DNA from: Deltaproteobacteria bacterium UBA2385
Lineage (GTDB): Bacteria > Myxococcota_A > UBA796 > UBA2385
DNA: 43,846 nucleotides
Direction of reading: 5' to 3'
NCBI GenBank assembly: GCA_002343455.1
Contig: DDSR01000182.1
Span: 1 to 43,846, forward strand
Shown here: piece after piece, positions 9,701 through 17,161 of the stretch
Numbering within the stretch: the stretch's first letter is position 1
Layout: each line of letters opens with the position of its first letter
Translations under genes and position numbers: made by a program
Notes under the pieces: generated by a model
Told to the model about the DNA's origin: nothing
What the model saw: only the letters and a program-made list of their open reading frames with translations
Databases searched by the model: none

Positions 9701-11728
9701 ATGGACAACCGGATCATCGGCGGGCCCAGAAGCCCCGGCGCGCGCATGTGGAGCATGGTCGTGGCGTTCTGCTTCGGAGCCCCGTCTCGCCGTGCCGCCC
9801 TCTATCGCGGGTTGGAGCTTGGCTTGCACGCCGCCACAGCAGGAGCCACCGACGGCTTGACCTGGGTCCTCCTGAGCCTGGCCAGTCACCAGGAGGGCGA
9901 CAGCCTCGACTTCAGCGCCAGCATCTGGGCGACGGTCCTGGCGGCTGATCCGCCGCTGGTCCGACTGGACGAGATGCAGTTCGAGGGAATGACCTACAGC
10001 GTTGAACAGTGGATCGACGCGGCCCGGCAGGCCCCGGGCGAGGTCAACGGCATGAGCTGGTGCGCCCAGGTCCCCGATCCCGATCGTGGCGGGACCCGCC
10101 TGGTACGCATCCCCATCGAGCAGCTCCCCATTGATCACCCGGCAATCCAGGGTCTTCGACAGGGTCTGGCAGGCCTGGACGACCGACTCGCCCAGGCATT
10201 GGCCTCGGGGAGCCCTGGGGCAGAGGCGTTCACCCGAAGCCCGCTCCGCGGGGTGCTCGAGGACCCCCGGGCCATACTTCAGTGGGGAACTGTTCAGGTC
10301 ACCGGGCCCAGGACCATTGCGGATCTGGCCGATCTGGAGGCCGTGCTTGGAACGCTGGAGCGCCTCGACTCCATCTCGGAGGAGCCATTCGCGGACATGC
10401 GCCTGCTCCGCCGGAGCGGTATCCCCGGACCCGAAGCGGGAGGGGCGGCCCGCTTGATGCTCGGCCCCGAAACCCCGGCGCAGGCGGCGGTTCGTCTCTT
10501 GGAAGCACACCGCCAAGTGAACACCGGAGACCTCACAAGCGCCATCCTCGCGCTGGCCGTCGCGGCAAGGACAGAGCCCGTGCAGCGCATCGGGAACGCC
10601 GACGTCAGCCTCCCCCGACTGGCCGCCGACCTGGCCCTGGCCGCGCTGAGCCCGCCGCCGACAGACGAAGACAGCTTCGCCGCGCAGGAGCCGGCGCTGC
10701 TGCGCGTCTGCGCCATGGTCGTGGCTCGACTGGACCCGTCATGCGACTTTGGAACATGGGTCCGGCGTTCCTGGGACCTTCAGGCCTGGCTCCTGGCGCT
10801 GCGGCGGCTGGGCGGCGCCAGCTACTCGCGCCAACTCCTCGATCTCGCCCGCGCCGCGCCTCCCAGCCTGCCACTGCACCCGGACCGACCCGCCGATCTG
10901 TTCGACCCGCACCGCCAGGGGCCCGGGGCGGTGGACAGCCGCGAGCTGATGGTGCTCGGAGCCCTGCTCCAGGCCATCGTGGAGCAGTCCCAGGGCAAGG
11001 CGCAGCTCGACCTGGCGCACCTGCGTCCGGTGCTGAAGAGCATCGCGACGCGCCCACTGACTGCGGATGAGCGGGCGATTCGCGAGCTCCATCCGGTCTC
11101 TGTCCTGGTTCCCGACCAGCTCTGCGCTCCCGATCTGGCCCTCTACCTGCTCCTCCTGACCGACCACGACCGGGTCTGGGAGCTTGAGGTCGAAGCCCGG
11201 CTGCGCCGATTGGACGACTCCTTCCGGCCGACGGAGAACCTCAGCCTCGCGCAGCTCCGCGAGCTCGTCTTGGTGGTGCTCCTCCAAGAGTCCGAGCGGC
11301 TTGGTGAGGCCGAGAAGACCCTGGTTCGCGTGGCCGTCGACGCCGCCGACTTTCGCCCCGACTCGCCGGGCCGGGCGGTCGCGGCTATCGTCGCCAGCCG
11401 CTTGGACCCGCAGGCCTACGCCGGTCTCGCCTGGAGCGCCGTCCTTGCCCACTTGGAGGCTCCAAACGGCCCCCAGATCGCTGCCGAGTGGCTGCTCGCC
11501 CGGGCACGCACCGGCCAGCTCCCGCAGGCCGTGGCCGACCTCCGCGCCGAGGGCGTGGCGCGCGGCCTCGACGAGGGCACGCTGCTATCGGGCCTCGCCC
11601 GGGTCTTGCTGAGCGAGCAGCAGGAGGCCGCCGCCGCTGAGCTGAGGGAGCTTGAAGGCGAGCCTGCGATCGCTGAGGCGCTCTCGGAGCTGATAGCCTT
11701 CTCCAAGAAGGAGGGACCGCCCCGATGA
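6728..11728 (+). CDS. Giant TIR-domain protein with long alpha-solenoid (TPR-like) body
   Basis: 1666 residues. The N-terminal ~120 residues are a TIR domain: strand WHVFIAYAG at 3-11, then DLRAFVAHHDV, ALNQARVAVLVAT, and SSWFDDE at 70-76. In TIR NADases the catalytic Glu sits four residues after this Trp, so E76 is the expected catalytic residue. The remaining ~1540 residues are helical, Leu/Ala/Arg-rich and TPR-like in the first part (for example QRAVDLASDVL and ALASARQAFAILP); the middle and C-terminal parts were not recognised. No membrane segment was seen. The likely role is an NAD-cleaving or signalling effector held by a sensing scaffold. ATG 6728 is preceded by AGGTG; GTG 6719 is possible. 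Its stop overlaps the next gene (ATGA). Third-position bases are visibly more mixed than in the neighbouring housekeeping genes, suggesting acquisition. Confidence 0.85.
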   Translation: MQWHVFIAYAGEEGKERASLLKRACEERDLRAFVAHHDVADRFRTEIPGALNQARVAVLVATGNGRENSSSWFDDEVIRAVRLAESGRLSLFVWPSTSTMEILDLPYGTAGYKALPCDPASAADSLRQPLPAELPTSAEHESHPLLVEAQKALRDHEPQRAVDLASDVLATPTPTPALRARAELVRLQGLSHLGRREEFEQFIDTINAEALPPSDRRRLAIYLAAAHRWERGLDLAPDDPVVLQLIALRRDQEIPSALADDPTVHLDAAELHLQERRAGPCVDLARGVLGRAEVTPIGQALAMELLLRGLAQHWLGVATEPVSDPGGALHAARGAVEALEPAEPWLRVLLGQLELIQPPGGPLNPDPSPPDWFLAAQGATSEEALTQVEARFPRSIGPLLIILSRRWRMFDRPERALASARQAFAILPGRGQGTELGLALLGAGLRNEALMRAPAPYDAESWRLHVLLARDEVEGLARAREWTETLPSPAAWVTLAQQALNAEEQIEARRAAHMALPGAAQLTVDALRLLFYAAGAASPEPDLALLRDLEKKLRERTEVEAEELRFLVLACLPGRRGPPVDIDRLRGAGRLVVLDRTEVQERMRFLQHNQALINEGWRRGWISYAELLRYCGYSIGAAAVGLRQFRFPLRAPLIALGPYTSEALWRDRRCLVGAMGLELLLACELHRPLAAAVQKMCILEPTWDQVLRSAEEPLVAAWRRELHEIQELDGLEREQSEPRRAQIRAQMQEVDLAKELKAWLLDLKRVGKLEILPVPSLPPCLPPQDRPDAGLLADLFAYRESLHHDSDLVLLSAELAEFGVRGLPDREQLDQLGFSPAQRQGLSDRYRPLRVQTVSIAPVLRALSEGDPRTDTVRILVRAGFSDALDQKELIHWARTRGDKLVEDLGAMAEAWSIGAPLHAWNLASIVGQALVKLWLVGEPEPDAAEISARLLATAESLDRQAGFGLDSLASTVQGLTRLAQALPRIFAESTMDNRIIGGPRSPGARMWSMVVAFCFGAPSRRAALYRGLELGLHAATAGATDGLTWVLLSLASHQEGDSLDFSASIWATVLAADPPLVRLDEMQFEGMTYSVEQWIDAARQAPGEVNGMSWCAQVPDPDRGGTRLVRIPIEQLPIDHPAIQGLRQGLAGLDDRLAQALASGSPGAEAFTRSPLRGVLEDPRAILQWGTVQVTGPRTIADLADLEAVLGTLERLDSISEEPFADMRLLRRSGIPGPEAGGAARLMLGPETPAQAAVRLLEAHRQVNTGDLTSAILALAVAARTEPVQRIGNADVSLPRLAADLALAALSPPPTDEDSFAAQEPALLRVCAMVVARLDPSCDFGTWVRRSWDLQAWLLALRRLGGASYSRQLLDLARAAPPSLPLHPDRPADLFDPHRQGPGAVDSRELMVLGALLQAIVEQSQGKAQLDLAHLRPVLKSIATRPLTADERAIRELHPVSVLVPDQLCAPDLALYLLLLTDHDRVWELEVEARLRRLDDSFRPTENLSLAQLRELVLVVLLQESERLGEAEKTLVRVAVDAADFRPDSPGRAVAAIVASRLDPQAYAGLAWSAVLAHLEAPNGPQIAAEWLLARARTGQLPQAVADLRAEGVARGLDEGTLLSGLARVLLSEQQEAAAAELRELEGEPAIAEALSELIAFSKKEGPPR

Positions 11729-12594
11729 TGCCCGTGGTCCATGGCTTCCTGTCGGTCAAGGGCGGCGTTGGCAAGACCTCGCTGGCCATCGCCGCCGCCC
11801 TGAGCCTGGCCCGCAGAGGCCAGCCGGTGGCCGTGTTCGACCTCGACCTCTCCGGCACCTCGCTCGCCGATGGGCTGGCGCTCTGCGCGCCTTCGCCCGG
11901 CCGGCCGGGTGTGTGGCTCAGTCGCGACGAGACGATGCAGGCCCGAAAGGGGACCCAGGATCTCGCCTTCATCGAGCGCTACCTGCTCGAACCGGACGCC
12001 ACCTTCGACCCGCAGACTGCTGCATGGCGTCACCCGGACACGCCGACCATCCGCTGGTACCCCTCCTCCCCCCGCCAGGGCGATGTGGAGGCCTCGACCC
12101 GACGCCTGTTCTTTGAGCAGGACGCCGAACGGACCGCTGAGCGCCTGGAGCAGATGTTGAGCGCCTTCTCCACGGACGGCGCCGAGCTGCCCATCGTCAT
12201 CGTGGACTTTCCACCCTCGATGATCGGCCTGCCTTCGCTGGCGCTCCGCCAACTCCACCGCAGCCGGTCGATCGCCGACTTTCTGCCCGTCCTGGTGTCC
12301 ACCCCCGATCGAAACGACCTCTTCCGCAGCGCGGAGGCCTTCGTCGACCTGCGGCGCCAATTCGCAGCCCTGCGATGGCTCCTGAACAAGAACACCATGC
12401 CTCTTGAGGAGATCCGCGCCGAGGTCAAGCGCTTCCTTGCGCCCCAGTGGTCGTGGAGTGGAGCCGAGCGGCTGCTTCGCGATGTGGGCTGGTCCGGCGA
12501 GGGCCTGGGGACATTGTTTCGGACCGACAAGCTGCATCTCCCGATCTCGCTGCTGGACCGGATGGAAGCGCTGCTGACTGAGGACGGGCCATGA
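11725..12594 (+). CDS. ParA/MinD-family (SIMIBI) ATPase of the TIR operon
   Basis: 289 residues. A deviant Walker A, KGGVGKTS at 12-19 with the signature first Lys, follows strand HGFLSV. VAVFDLDLSG is the Walker A' region and IVIVDFPPS the Walker B. These are hallmarks of ParA/MinD/Soj P-loop ATPases that dimerise on ATP. The C-terminal half (LLNKNTMPLEEIRAEVKRFL onwards) is not a recognised DNA-binding or membrane-targeting region, and there is no parB partner or chromosome-partition context. It overlaps the TIR gene by ATGA and the Uma2 gene by ATGA, so the three are translationally coupled. I infer an ATP-dependent switch or assembly subunit for the TIR/nuclease effectors. AAGGAGGG lies 9 nt before ATG 11725. 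Confidence 0.88.
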   Translation: MMPVVHGFLSVKGGVGKTSLAIAAALSLARRGQPVAVFDLDLSGTSLADGLALCAPSPGRPGVWLSRDETMQARKGTQDLAFIERYLLEPDATFDPQTAAWRHPDTPTIRWYPSSPRQGDVEASTRRLFFEQDAERTAERLEQMLSAFSTDGAELPIVIVDFPPSMIGLPSLALRQLHRSRSIADFLPVLVSTPDRNDLFRSAEAFVDLRRQFAALRWLLNKNTMPLEEIRAEVKRFLAPQWSWSGAERLLRDVGWSGEGLGTLFRTDKLHLPISLLDRMEALLTEDGP

Positions 12595-13487
12595 TCCCTG
12601 AACGACAAGGCCCGCTCCTCTGCTCACCGCGGTCCCCAGACGGGCCACCCACGCCGCCTGAACACCCCTTGGCCTTCGTGCTCGGCGCGCTTGTCCGGCA
12701 GATCCTCGTCGACGCCCAGGTTCGGCTGGGCCCCCATGCCTGGCGATCGGATGGCGGCGCGATCGAGATTGACTGGTCTGCTTCGGGGAGCTTCGTCCGC
12801 GCGGAGCCGGCCGAGGGCGAGCAGCGAGTTCGCTTCACCTGGTGCCTCGTGGATCGGACCGGGGGCCTCTCCCCCGCCGTCGGCCGCGGAGACCGAGCGG
12901 CTGCCCGCGAGGCACTCCAGCCGTACAGCGGGGCCGGGCCGCCGTTGGAGCTCCGCTGCTCAGTGGAGCGCTTCGCTGCGCTTGCCGAGGTCTGTGAGCT
13001 GCGGCTGGAGCTGTTGAACGGCCTGATCGTGGGGATGGCCGGGGCGAGCCACAACCACAACCTGATAGCGAGCAACCTTGGGTTTTCCCTGAACACGGCC
13101 TTTCGCCCGCGGGGCTGCCGGGTCTTTCAGTCCGACCAGTATGTCGCCATTGACCAGAGCCGGTCGCTACCGGACCTTGTGCTCCTCTGCGGCGCACCCC
13201 AACTGGTCGGTCAGGCCTTGACCAATCCGACCGCCATCATCGAGATCCTCTCGCCCAGTACAGCGAGCAAGGACCGCACGGAGAAGCTGGAGATCTACTG
13301 CGGGATCCCGACCCTCAAGGAGTACCTGCTGGTCCATCCCGACCGCCGGCGAGTCGAGCGAGCGCGACTGAAGCACTGCCCCCCCTGCTGGGAAGTCCTG
13401 GACGCCGATGTCGTCGAACTCCTCGGCGTGGTCGTCTCGCTGGACGAGATCTACGATGGAGTCGGCCTGAAAGACTCAACACGATAG
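12591..13487 (+). CDS. Uma2-family (PD-(D/E)xK fold) putative endonuclease with N-terminal extension
   Basis: 298 residues. Residues ~128-270 match the Uma2/DUF820 family: ELRLELLNGLIVGMAGASHN, then SLPDLVLL (PD at 194-195), AIIEILSPST (E218), DRTEKLEIY (K232) and LKEYLLVHP. These supply the D-E-K set of a PD-(D/E)xK nuclease. The first ~125 residues are not part of a usual Uma2 protein, which is generally ~190 aa, and are unrecognised; this extension may dock onto the TIR or ATPase partner. The start overlaps the ATPase stop (ATGA). Most Uma2 genes are solitary, so coupling to a TIR protein and a ParA-type ATPase is unusual. Nuclease activity is inferred from the family and untested. Confidence 0.82.
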   Translation: MIPERQGPLLCSPRSPDGPPTPPEHPLAFVLGALVRQILVDAQVRLGPHAWRSDGGAIEIDWSASGSFVRAEPAEGEQRVRFTWCLVDRTGGLSPAVGRGDRAAAREALQPYSGAGPPLELRCSVERFAALAEVCELRLELLNGLIVGMAGASHNHNLIASNLGFSLNTAFRPRGCRVFQSDQYVAIDQSRSLPDLVLLCGAPQLVGQALTNPTAIIEILSPSTASKDRTEKLEIYCGIPTLKEYLLVHPDRRRVERARLKHCPPCWEVLDADVVELLGVVVSLDEIYDGVGLKDSTR

Positions 13488-13497
13488 GCCCACCCCC

Positions 13498-14931
13498 ATG
13501 CCTACCCAGACCTCCCTGACCTTCCCGCTCGACCTGGAACCCTTTCGCCGCCTGCCGCAGGTGCTGGTCATCGGGCGCCGCGCCCGGCTGGCCGACGCCG
13601 GGCTGGCCGAAGCGCTGGGCCTCTCCCACCCCCACCTCGTCGCCTTGCTCTCCGAGGCGGAGTCCGGGGACGAGGGGGCCACGGTCGAGACCCGCTCCGG
13701 CGAGCGGCGGGTGATCCTGGGCGTGCTGCCCGAGCCTTGCTCGCGACACAACAGCCCCTCGCGGGCCTGGGCGATCCCCGCCATGGTCGAGAAGCTGGGC
13801 GCCCGCACCGACGCCGGCGTGCTGCTGGTGGTGGAGCAGGACGAGCAGGCCCTGGCCAGCGCCCTGGCGGCGGCCCGCAGCCTGCCCCTGTACGACCGCA
13901 AGACCGGTCCGGCTCGGGGGCGCACGGTCAGCCTTACAGCGCTAGGGCCGGCCGGTCCGGTCCAGGACACCCGCCTGCCGGTCGCGGTCGAGGCCCTCCG
14001 CCAGGCCAGCCGCCTGGTGGACATGCCCACCCGCGAGCTGCACACCCAGGCCTTCGTCGACGAGGCGCTCGCGCTTGGCGCGTCCATCGGGGCCAGCGTC
14101 CGCGTGATCCAGGGAGAGCTTCTGCAGGCCGAAGGCCTGGGGGGCCTGCAGGCCGTCGGCGGGGCGGCGGTCCACGGTCCAGCCCTGGTGCTGCTGGAGC
14201 ACGCTCCCGCCGGGGCCACCAAGACGATCGCCCTGGTGGGCAAGGGCATCGTCTACGACACCGGCGGCCTGTCCCTGAAGGGCAAGGACAGCATGCCGGG
14301 GATGAAGGGCGATATGGGCGGCGCAGCGGCCGTGCTGCACGCCTTTGGGGCCCTGGTGCGCGCGGGCTACGGCGAGCGGCTGCAGGCGGTGCTCTGCCTG
14401 GCCGAGAACGCCGTCGGCCCCGAGGCCTACCGCCCCGACGACATCATCACCTGCGCCTCGGGCAAGACGGTCGAGGTCAACAACACCGACGCCGAGGGCC
14501 GCATCGTCCTGGCCGACGGGGTCGCCTGGATCTGCCGCCAGGGCCTGCCCGACGTGCTGATCGACATGGCCACCCTGACCGGGGCGGCGCTGGTGGCGAC
14601 CGGCAAGGTGCACGCCGGCATCTACAGCAACGACGAGGCCCTGGAGCTGGCCGCCATCGCCGCCGGCAAGCGGGTCGGCGAGCCGGTCCACCCCTTCCTG
14701 TACGCGCCCGAGCTGCACCGCAAGGAGTTCAAGAGCAAGGTCGCCGACATGAAGAACTCAGTCAAGGACCGCAACAACGCCCAGTCCTCCTGCGCCGCCC
14801 AGTTCATCGCCAACCATCTGCCCGACCCGGCCCCGCGCTGGCTGCACATCGACATCGCCGGACCCGCCCTGGGCGAGCGGGGCACGGGCTACGGGGTGGG
14901 GTTGTTGGTGGAGCTGGTGCCGAGGTTGTAG
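13498..14931 (+). CDS. M17 leucyl aminopeptidase, NPEPL1-like subfamily
   Basis: 477 residues. Metal and catalytic motifs of M17 are intact: GKGIVYDTGGLSLKG (~246-260), MKGDMGGAAAV, and the family signature NTDAEGRIVLADG (~328). The C-terminal VADMKNSVKDRNNAQSSCAA segment resembles the NPEPL1 branch rather than classical PepA. The product is expected to be a two-metal cytoplasmic aminopeptidase, probably hexameric. It starts only 10 bp after the Uma2 stop, so it may be transcribed with the TIR operon, although its strongly GC-biased codon use resembles a core gene. It ends 13 bp from the convergent NACHT gene. PepA-type proteins sometimes bind DNA in other bacteria; nothing here shows that. 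Confidence 0.92.
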   Translation: MPTQTSLTFPLDLEPFRRLPQVLVIGRRARLADAGLAEALGLSHPHLVALLSEAESGDEGATVETRSGERRVILGVLPEPCSRHNSPSRAWAIPAMVEKLGARTDAGVLLVVEQDEQALASALAAARSLPLYDRKTGPARGRTVSLTALGPAGPVQDTRLPVAVEALRQASRLVDMPTRELHTQAFVDEALALGASIGASVRVIQGELLQAEGLGGLQAVGGAAVHGPALVLLEHAPAGATKTIALVGKGIVYDTGGLSLKGKDSMPGMKGDMGGAAAVLHAFGALVRAGYGERLQAVLCLAENAVGPEAYRPDDIITCASGKTVEVNNTDAEGRIVLADGVAWICRQGLPDVLIDMATLTGAALVATGKVHAGIYSNDEALELAAIAAGKRVGEPVHPFLYAPELHRKEFKSKVADMKNSVKDRNNAQSSCAAQFIANHLPDPAPRWLHIDIAGPALGERGTGYGVGLLVELVPRL

Positions 14932-14944
14932 GGAGGCTCAGGGC

Positions 14945-17161
14945 TCAGGGAGCGGGGAGCTCGGGGAAGCGGGCGCGGATGGCCTCGGTCCAGGAGGGGG
15001 GGCGGGGGCCGGAGCGTTCGTAATTCAGCCATGCAAACACAGATTCAGGGATACACTCATAGGCCTGGGGGTCAAGGTCCTTGACCACGGTGGACCAGGC
15101 TTTGCCCGTGGCCCAAGCGTCCCATGCAAGGGCACGGACCGCGGGAGCGTCGGAGGAGATCCACCGACGAACAAGTGGAGTCGTGTCGACACCGCAACGC
15201 TCGAAGAGGATCGGAAGTGGGACCATCAGAGGCCACCACTGCCACCAATACGACGCGAGGCTGTCCGCGTCGACCCCTCCTTCGTCCTCGACCAGCTCGC
15301 GTATCGCCGCCTGCACGGGGGCATCTTGAAGTGCGCAGAGGCTCTTTACTGCACCCCAAGCCTCCCTTCGCCGCCCCGGGTGCAGATGCTGCCGCAGCGC
15401 AACCCGGAGCACATGCCCGGCGAGGCGCTGACGCAGGGCCGCTGGCATCGAGCGCGCCTCCTCCAGGCAGGCGACCAGGGTGCGAGGGATGCGCGCGTCG
15501 TATCGCCCCCGCCGCCTCGCCTTGGCATCGAGCGCCTTCAGCAGGGGCAGCGCGACGTCGTCCCGGGGGTCCAGATCGCAGGCGATCGCCAGGGTGAAGG
15601 CCAGGACCTGGACCCGCCGGGGCTCGTAGGGGTCCTCCAGCAGCACCGCCAGCACCTCCCGCGAGAGCAGGGCCGCGCGCGCGGCGAGGTACTCGGCGAT
15701 CGTCGCGTGGTGGAACCGCCAGAGGCCGTCGGTGGCGTGCAGCAGGGCCGAGTCCTCGCGGAGCTGGTCCAGCCGGTGACGGGCGACCTCGCGGGCCGCC
15801 ACGGGGTTGTCCTCGCGGGTGTCGAGCTCGACCAGGAAGTCCAGCAGCTCGGCCTCGGTGAGCCCGCCCACGCCGCGCTCGACCAGCCTCCAGCCCAGCG
15901 GGGCGACGACCCGCAGCACATCGGCCTTGTTCAGCCTCCGGCCGGTCGAGGAGTCCCGCACCCGCTGCCAGGAGACGATCAGCATCTCCACCAGCTCGCC
16001 GTAGAGTTCGGCGCGCTGTGCGGGCATGCTGCGGCCGAGCTCGGCCAGCACCGTGACGAAGGTCAGCAACAGCGGATTGTCGAAGAAGCGGCCGAAGTCG
16101 GGGTGGGCGACGATGTTCTGCTGCAGCGCGCGCAGCTCTTTGTTGAGTACAGTTCCTGGGGCAATGCCCCGCCGCGCGCGTAACAGACGGCCGACCAGCT
16201 CCTGGCCCTGCTTCGAATTGAAAGCCTCGAATCGAGCCAGCCGAACCCTACGAAGCTGTTCGGAGAGCAGATCATCGACCACATGGGCGCGGGCTGAGAT
16301 CAACACCCCAAGACCCGCGTACTGGCTGCGCAGCGCCAGGGCCTCGTCGACGATTCGGCGGCGGTCTCCCTGGCTGGGGACCTCGTCCAGGCCGTCCAGG
16401 TGAAGGCCCATTCCCGGAAGGTGTGGCCCGAGCAGCACCGGAGGGAGCCCCAAGAGACGTCCGACCTGGGTCTGTAGGAAGTCGAGCAGCGACACGCTCT
16501 GTTCACGCGCCTGAGCCACCCAGGCAGCCAGCGGGGCATACAGGACCAGGCGCTTCTGGGTGTTCGCCGCATCCTGCTTCATCCAGACAGTCTTGCCTGC
16601 CCCCGGCTCGGCGAGCAACAAGGTCAAGCCCGCTTCCTCGCCAGCCATTTTTTCCAGCAGTCGCAGTTTTCGGGGCTGGTAGATCGCCTCCATCGGCACC
16701 CGGACGATCTCAGTGGAGTGAGGCACCAGGCCCGACAGCTCCAGGTTCGCGTAGCGCCGTGCCTGCACCTCACGCAGCCGACGACCCAGCTCCTCGGCCG
16801 AGAGCTCGACCGCCTCATCCAGCTCGGCGCTGAGGTCGAAGGTGGCGGTCAGGTCGGGCGCCTCTCTCCGCAAGGTTCGGGCCGCCTCCCCGCTCGCACA
16901 GAGGAAGACCAGGGCGCGAAGCGAGCGCAGAAGCGCGTCTCGGTCCGTGTTCAGCGCGCGGAGCGACTCAAGATCGCCGTCCTCGGTCCTGACGATCACG
17001 ACCCGCACGGGTCCACGCAGGCTCGTTTCGAGGTGGCCCTGCACGTCCGAGACGGCGGTCCGCGAGCCGGCTCCCACCGAGACCAGCGCCAGCACTGCGC
17101 GGGAGCCAAGCTCCTGCTCCTCCAGCAGCCGATGCGTGATCTGCTGTAGGGAGCCCCTCAC
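14945..17161 (-). CDS. NACHT-family STAND NTPase
   Basis: 738 residues. The N-terminal ~150 residues form an alpha/beta domain (VRVVIVRTEDGD, LRALNTDRDALLRSL, LRREAPDL) of the kind seen before STAND modules. The NTPase core has Walker A AEPGAGKTVW (~184-193), Walker B GLHLDGLDEVPS (~252-263) with the second acidic residues typical of NACHT, and VLISARAHV as sensor strand. A winged-helix-like section (FDNPLLLTFVTVLAEL, then the LWRFHHATIAEYLAARA motif) and a helical C-terminus follow. NACHT proteins oligomerise on sensing a ligand; in bacteria many are antiphage. The start is GTG, overlapping the stop of the ATPase gene as GTGA, so it is the last gene of a kinase-ATPase-NACHT operon. No separate effector domain is obvious, so it may act through its partners. 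Confidence 0.88.
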   Translation of the reverse strand: MRGSLQQITHRLLEEQELGSRAVLALVSVGAGSRTAVSDVQGHLETSLRGPVRVVIVRTEDGDLESLRALNTDRDALLRSLRALVFLCASGEAARTLRREAPDLTATFDLSAELDEAVELSAEELGRRLREVQARRYANLELSGLVPHSTEIVRVPMEAIYQPRKLRLLEKMAGEEAGLTLLLAEPGAGKTVWMKQDAANTQKRLVLYAPLAAWVAQAREQSVSLLDFLQTQVGRLLGLPPVLLGPHLPGMGLHLDGLDEVPSQGDRRRIVDEALALRSQYAGLGVLISARAHVVDDLLSEQLRRVRLARFEAFNSKQGQELVGRLLRARRGIAPGTVLNKELRALQQNIVAHPDFGRFFDNPLLLTFVTVLAELGRSMPAQRAELYGELVEMLIVSWQRVRDSSTGRRLNKADVLRVVAPLGWRLVERGVGGLTEAELLDFLVELDTREDNPVAAREVARHRLDQLREDSALLHATDGLWRFHHATIAEYLAARAALLSREVLAVLLEDPYEPRRVQVLAFTLAIACDLDPRDDVALPLLKALDAKARRRGRYDARIPRTLVACLEEARSMPAALRQRLAGHVLRVALRQHLHPGRRREAWGAVKSLCALQDAPVQAAIRELVEDEGGVDADSLASYWWQWWPLMVPLPILFERCGVDTTPLVRRWISSDAPAVRALAWDAWATGKAWSTVVKDLDPQAYECIPESVFAWLNYERSGPRPPSWTEAIRARFPELPAP

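Noticed and set aside
8441..10516. Minus-strand open frame of 691 codons inside the TIR gene
   Set aside because: No domain or ribosome-binding site; the plus strand has a coherent TIR-solenoid protein with overlap to the next gene.
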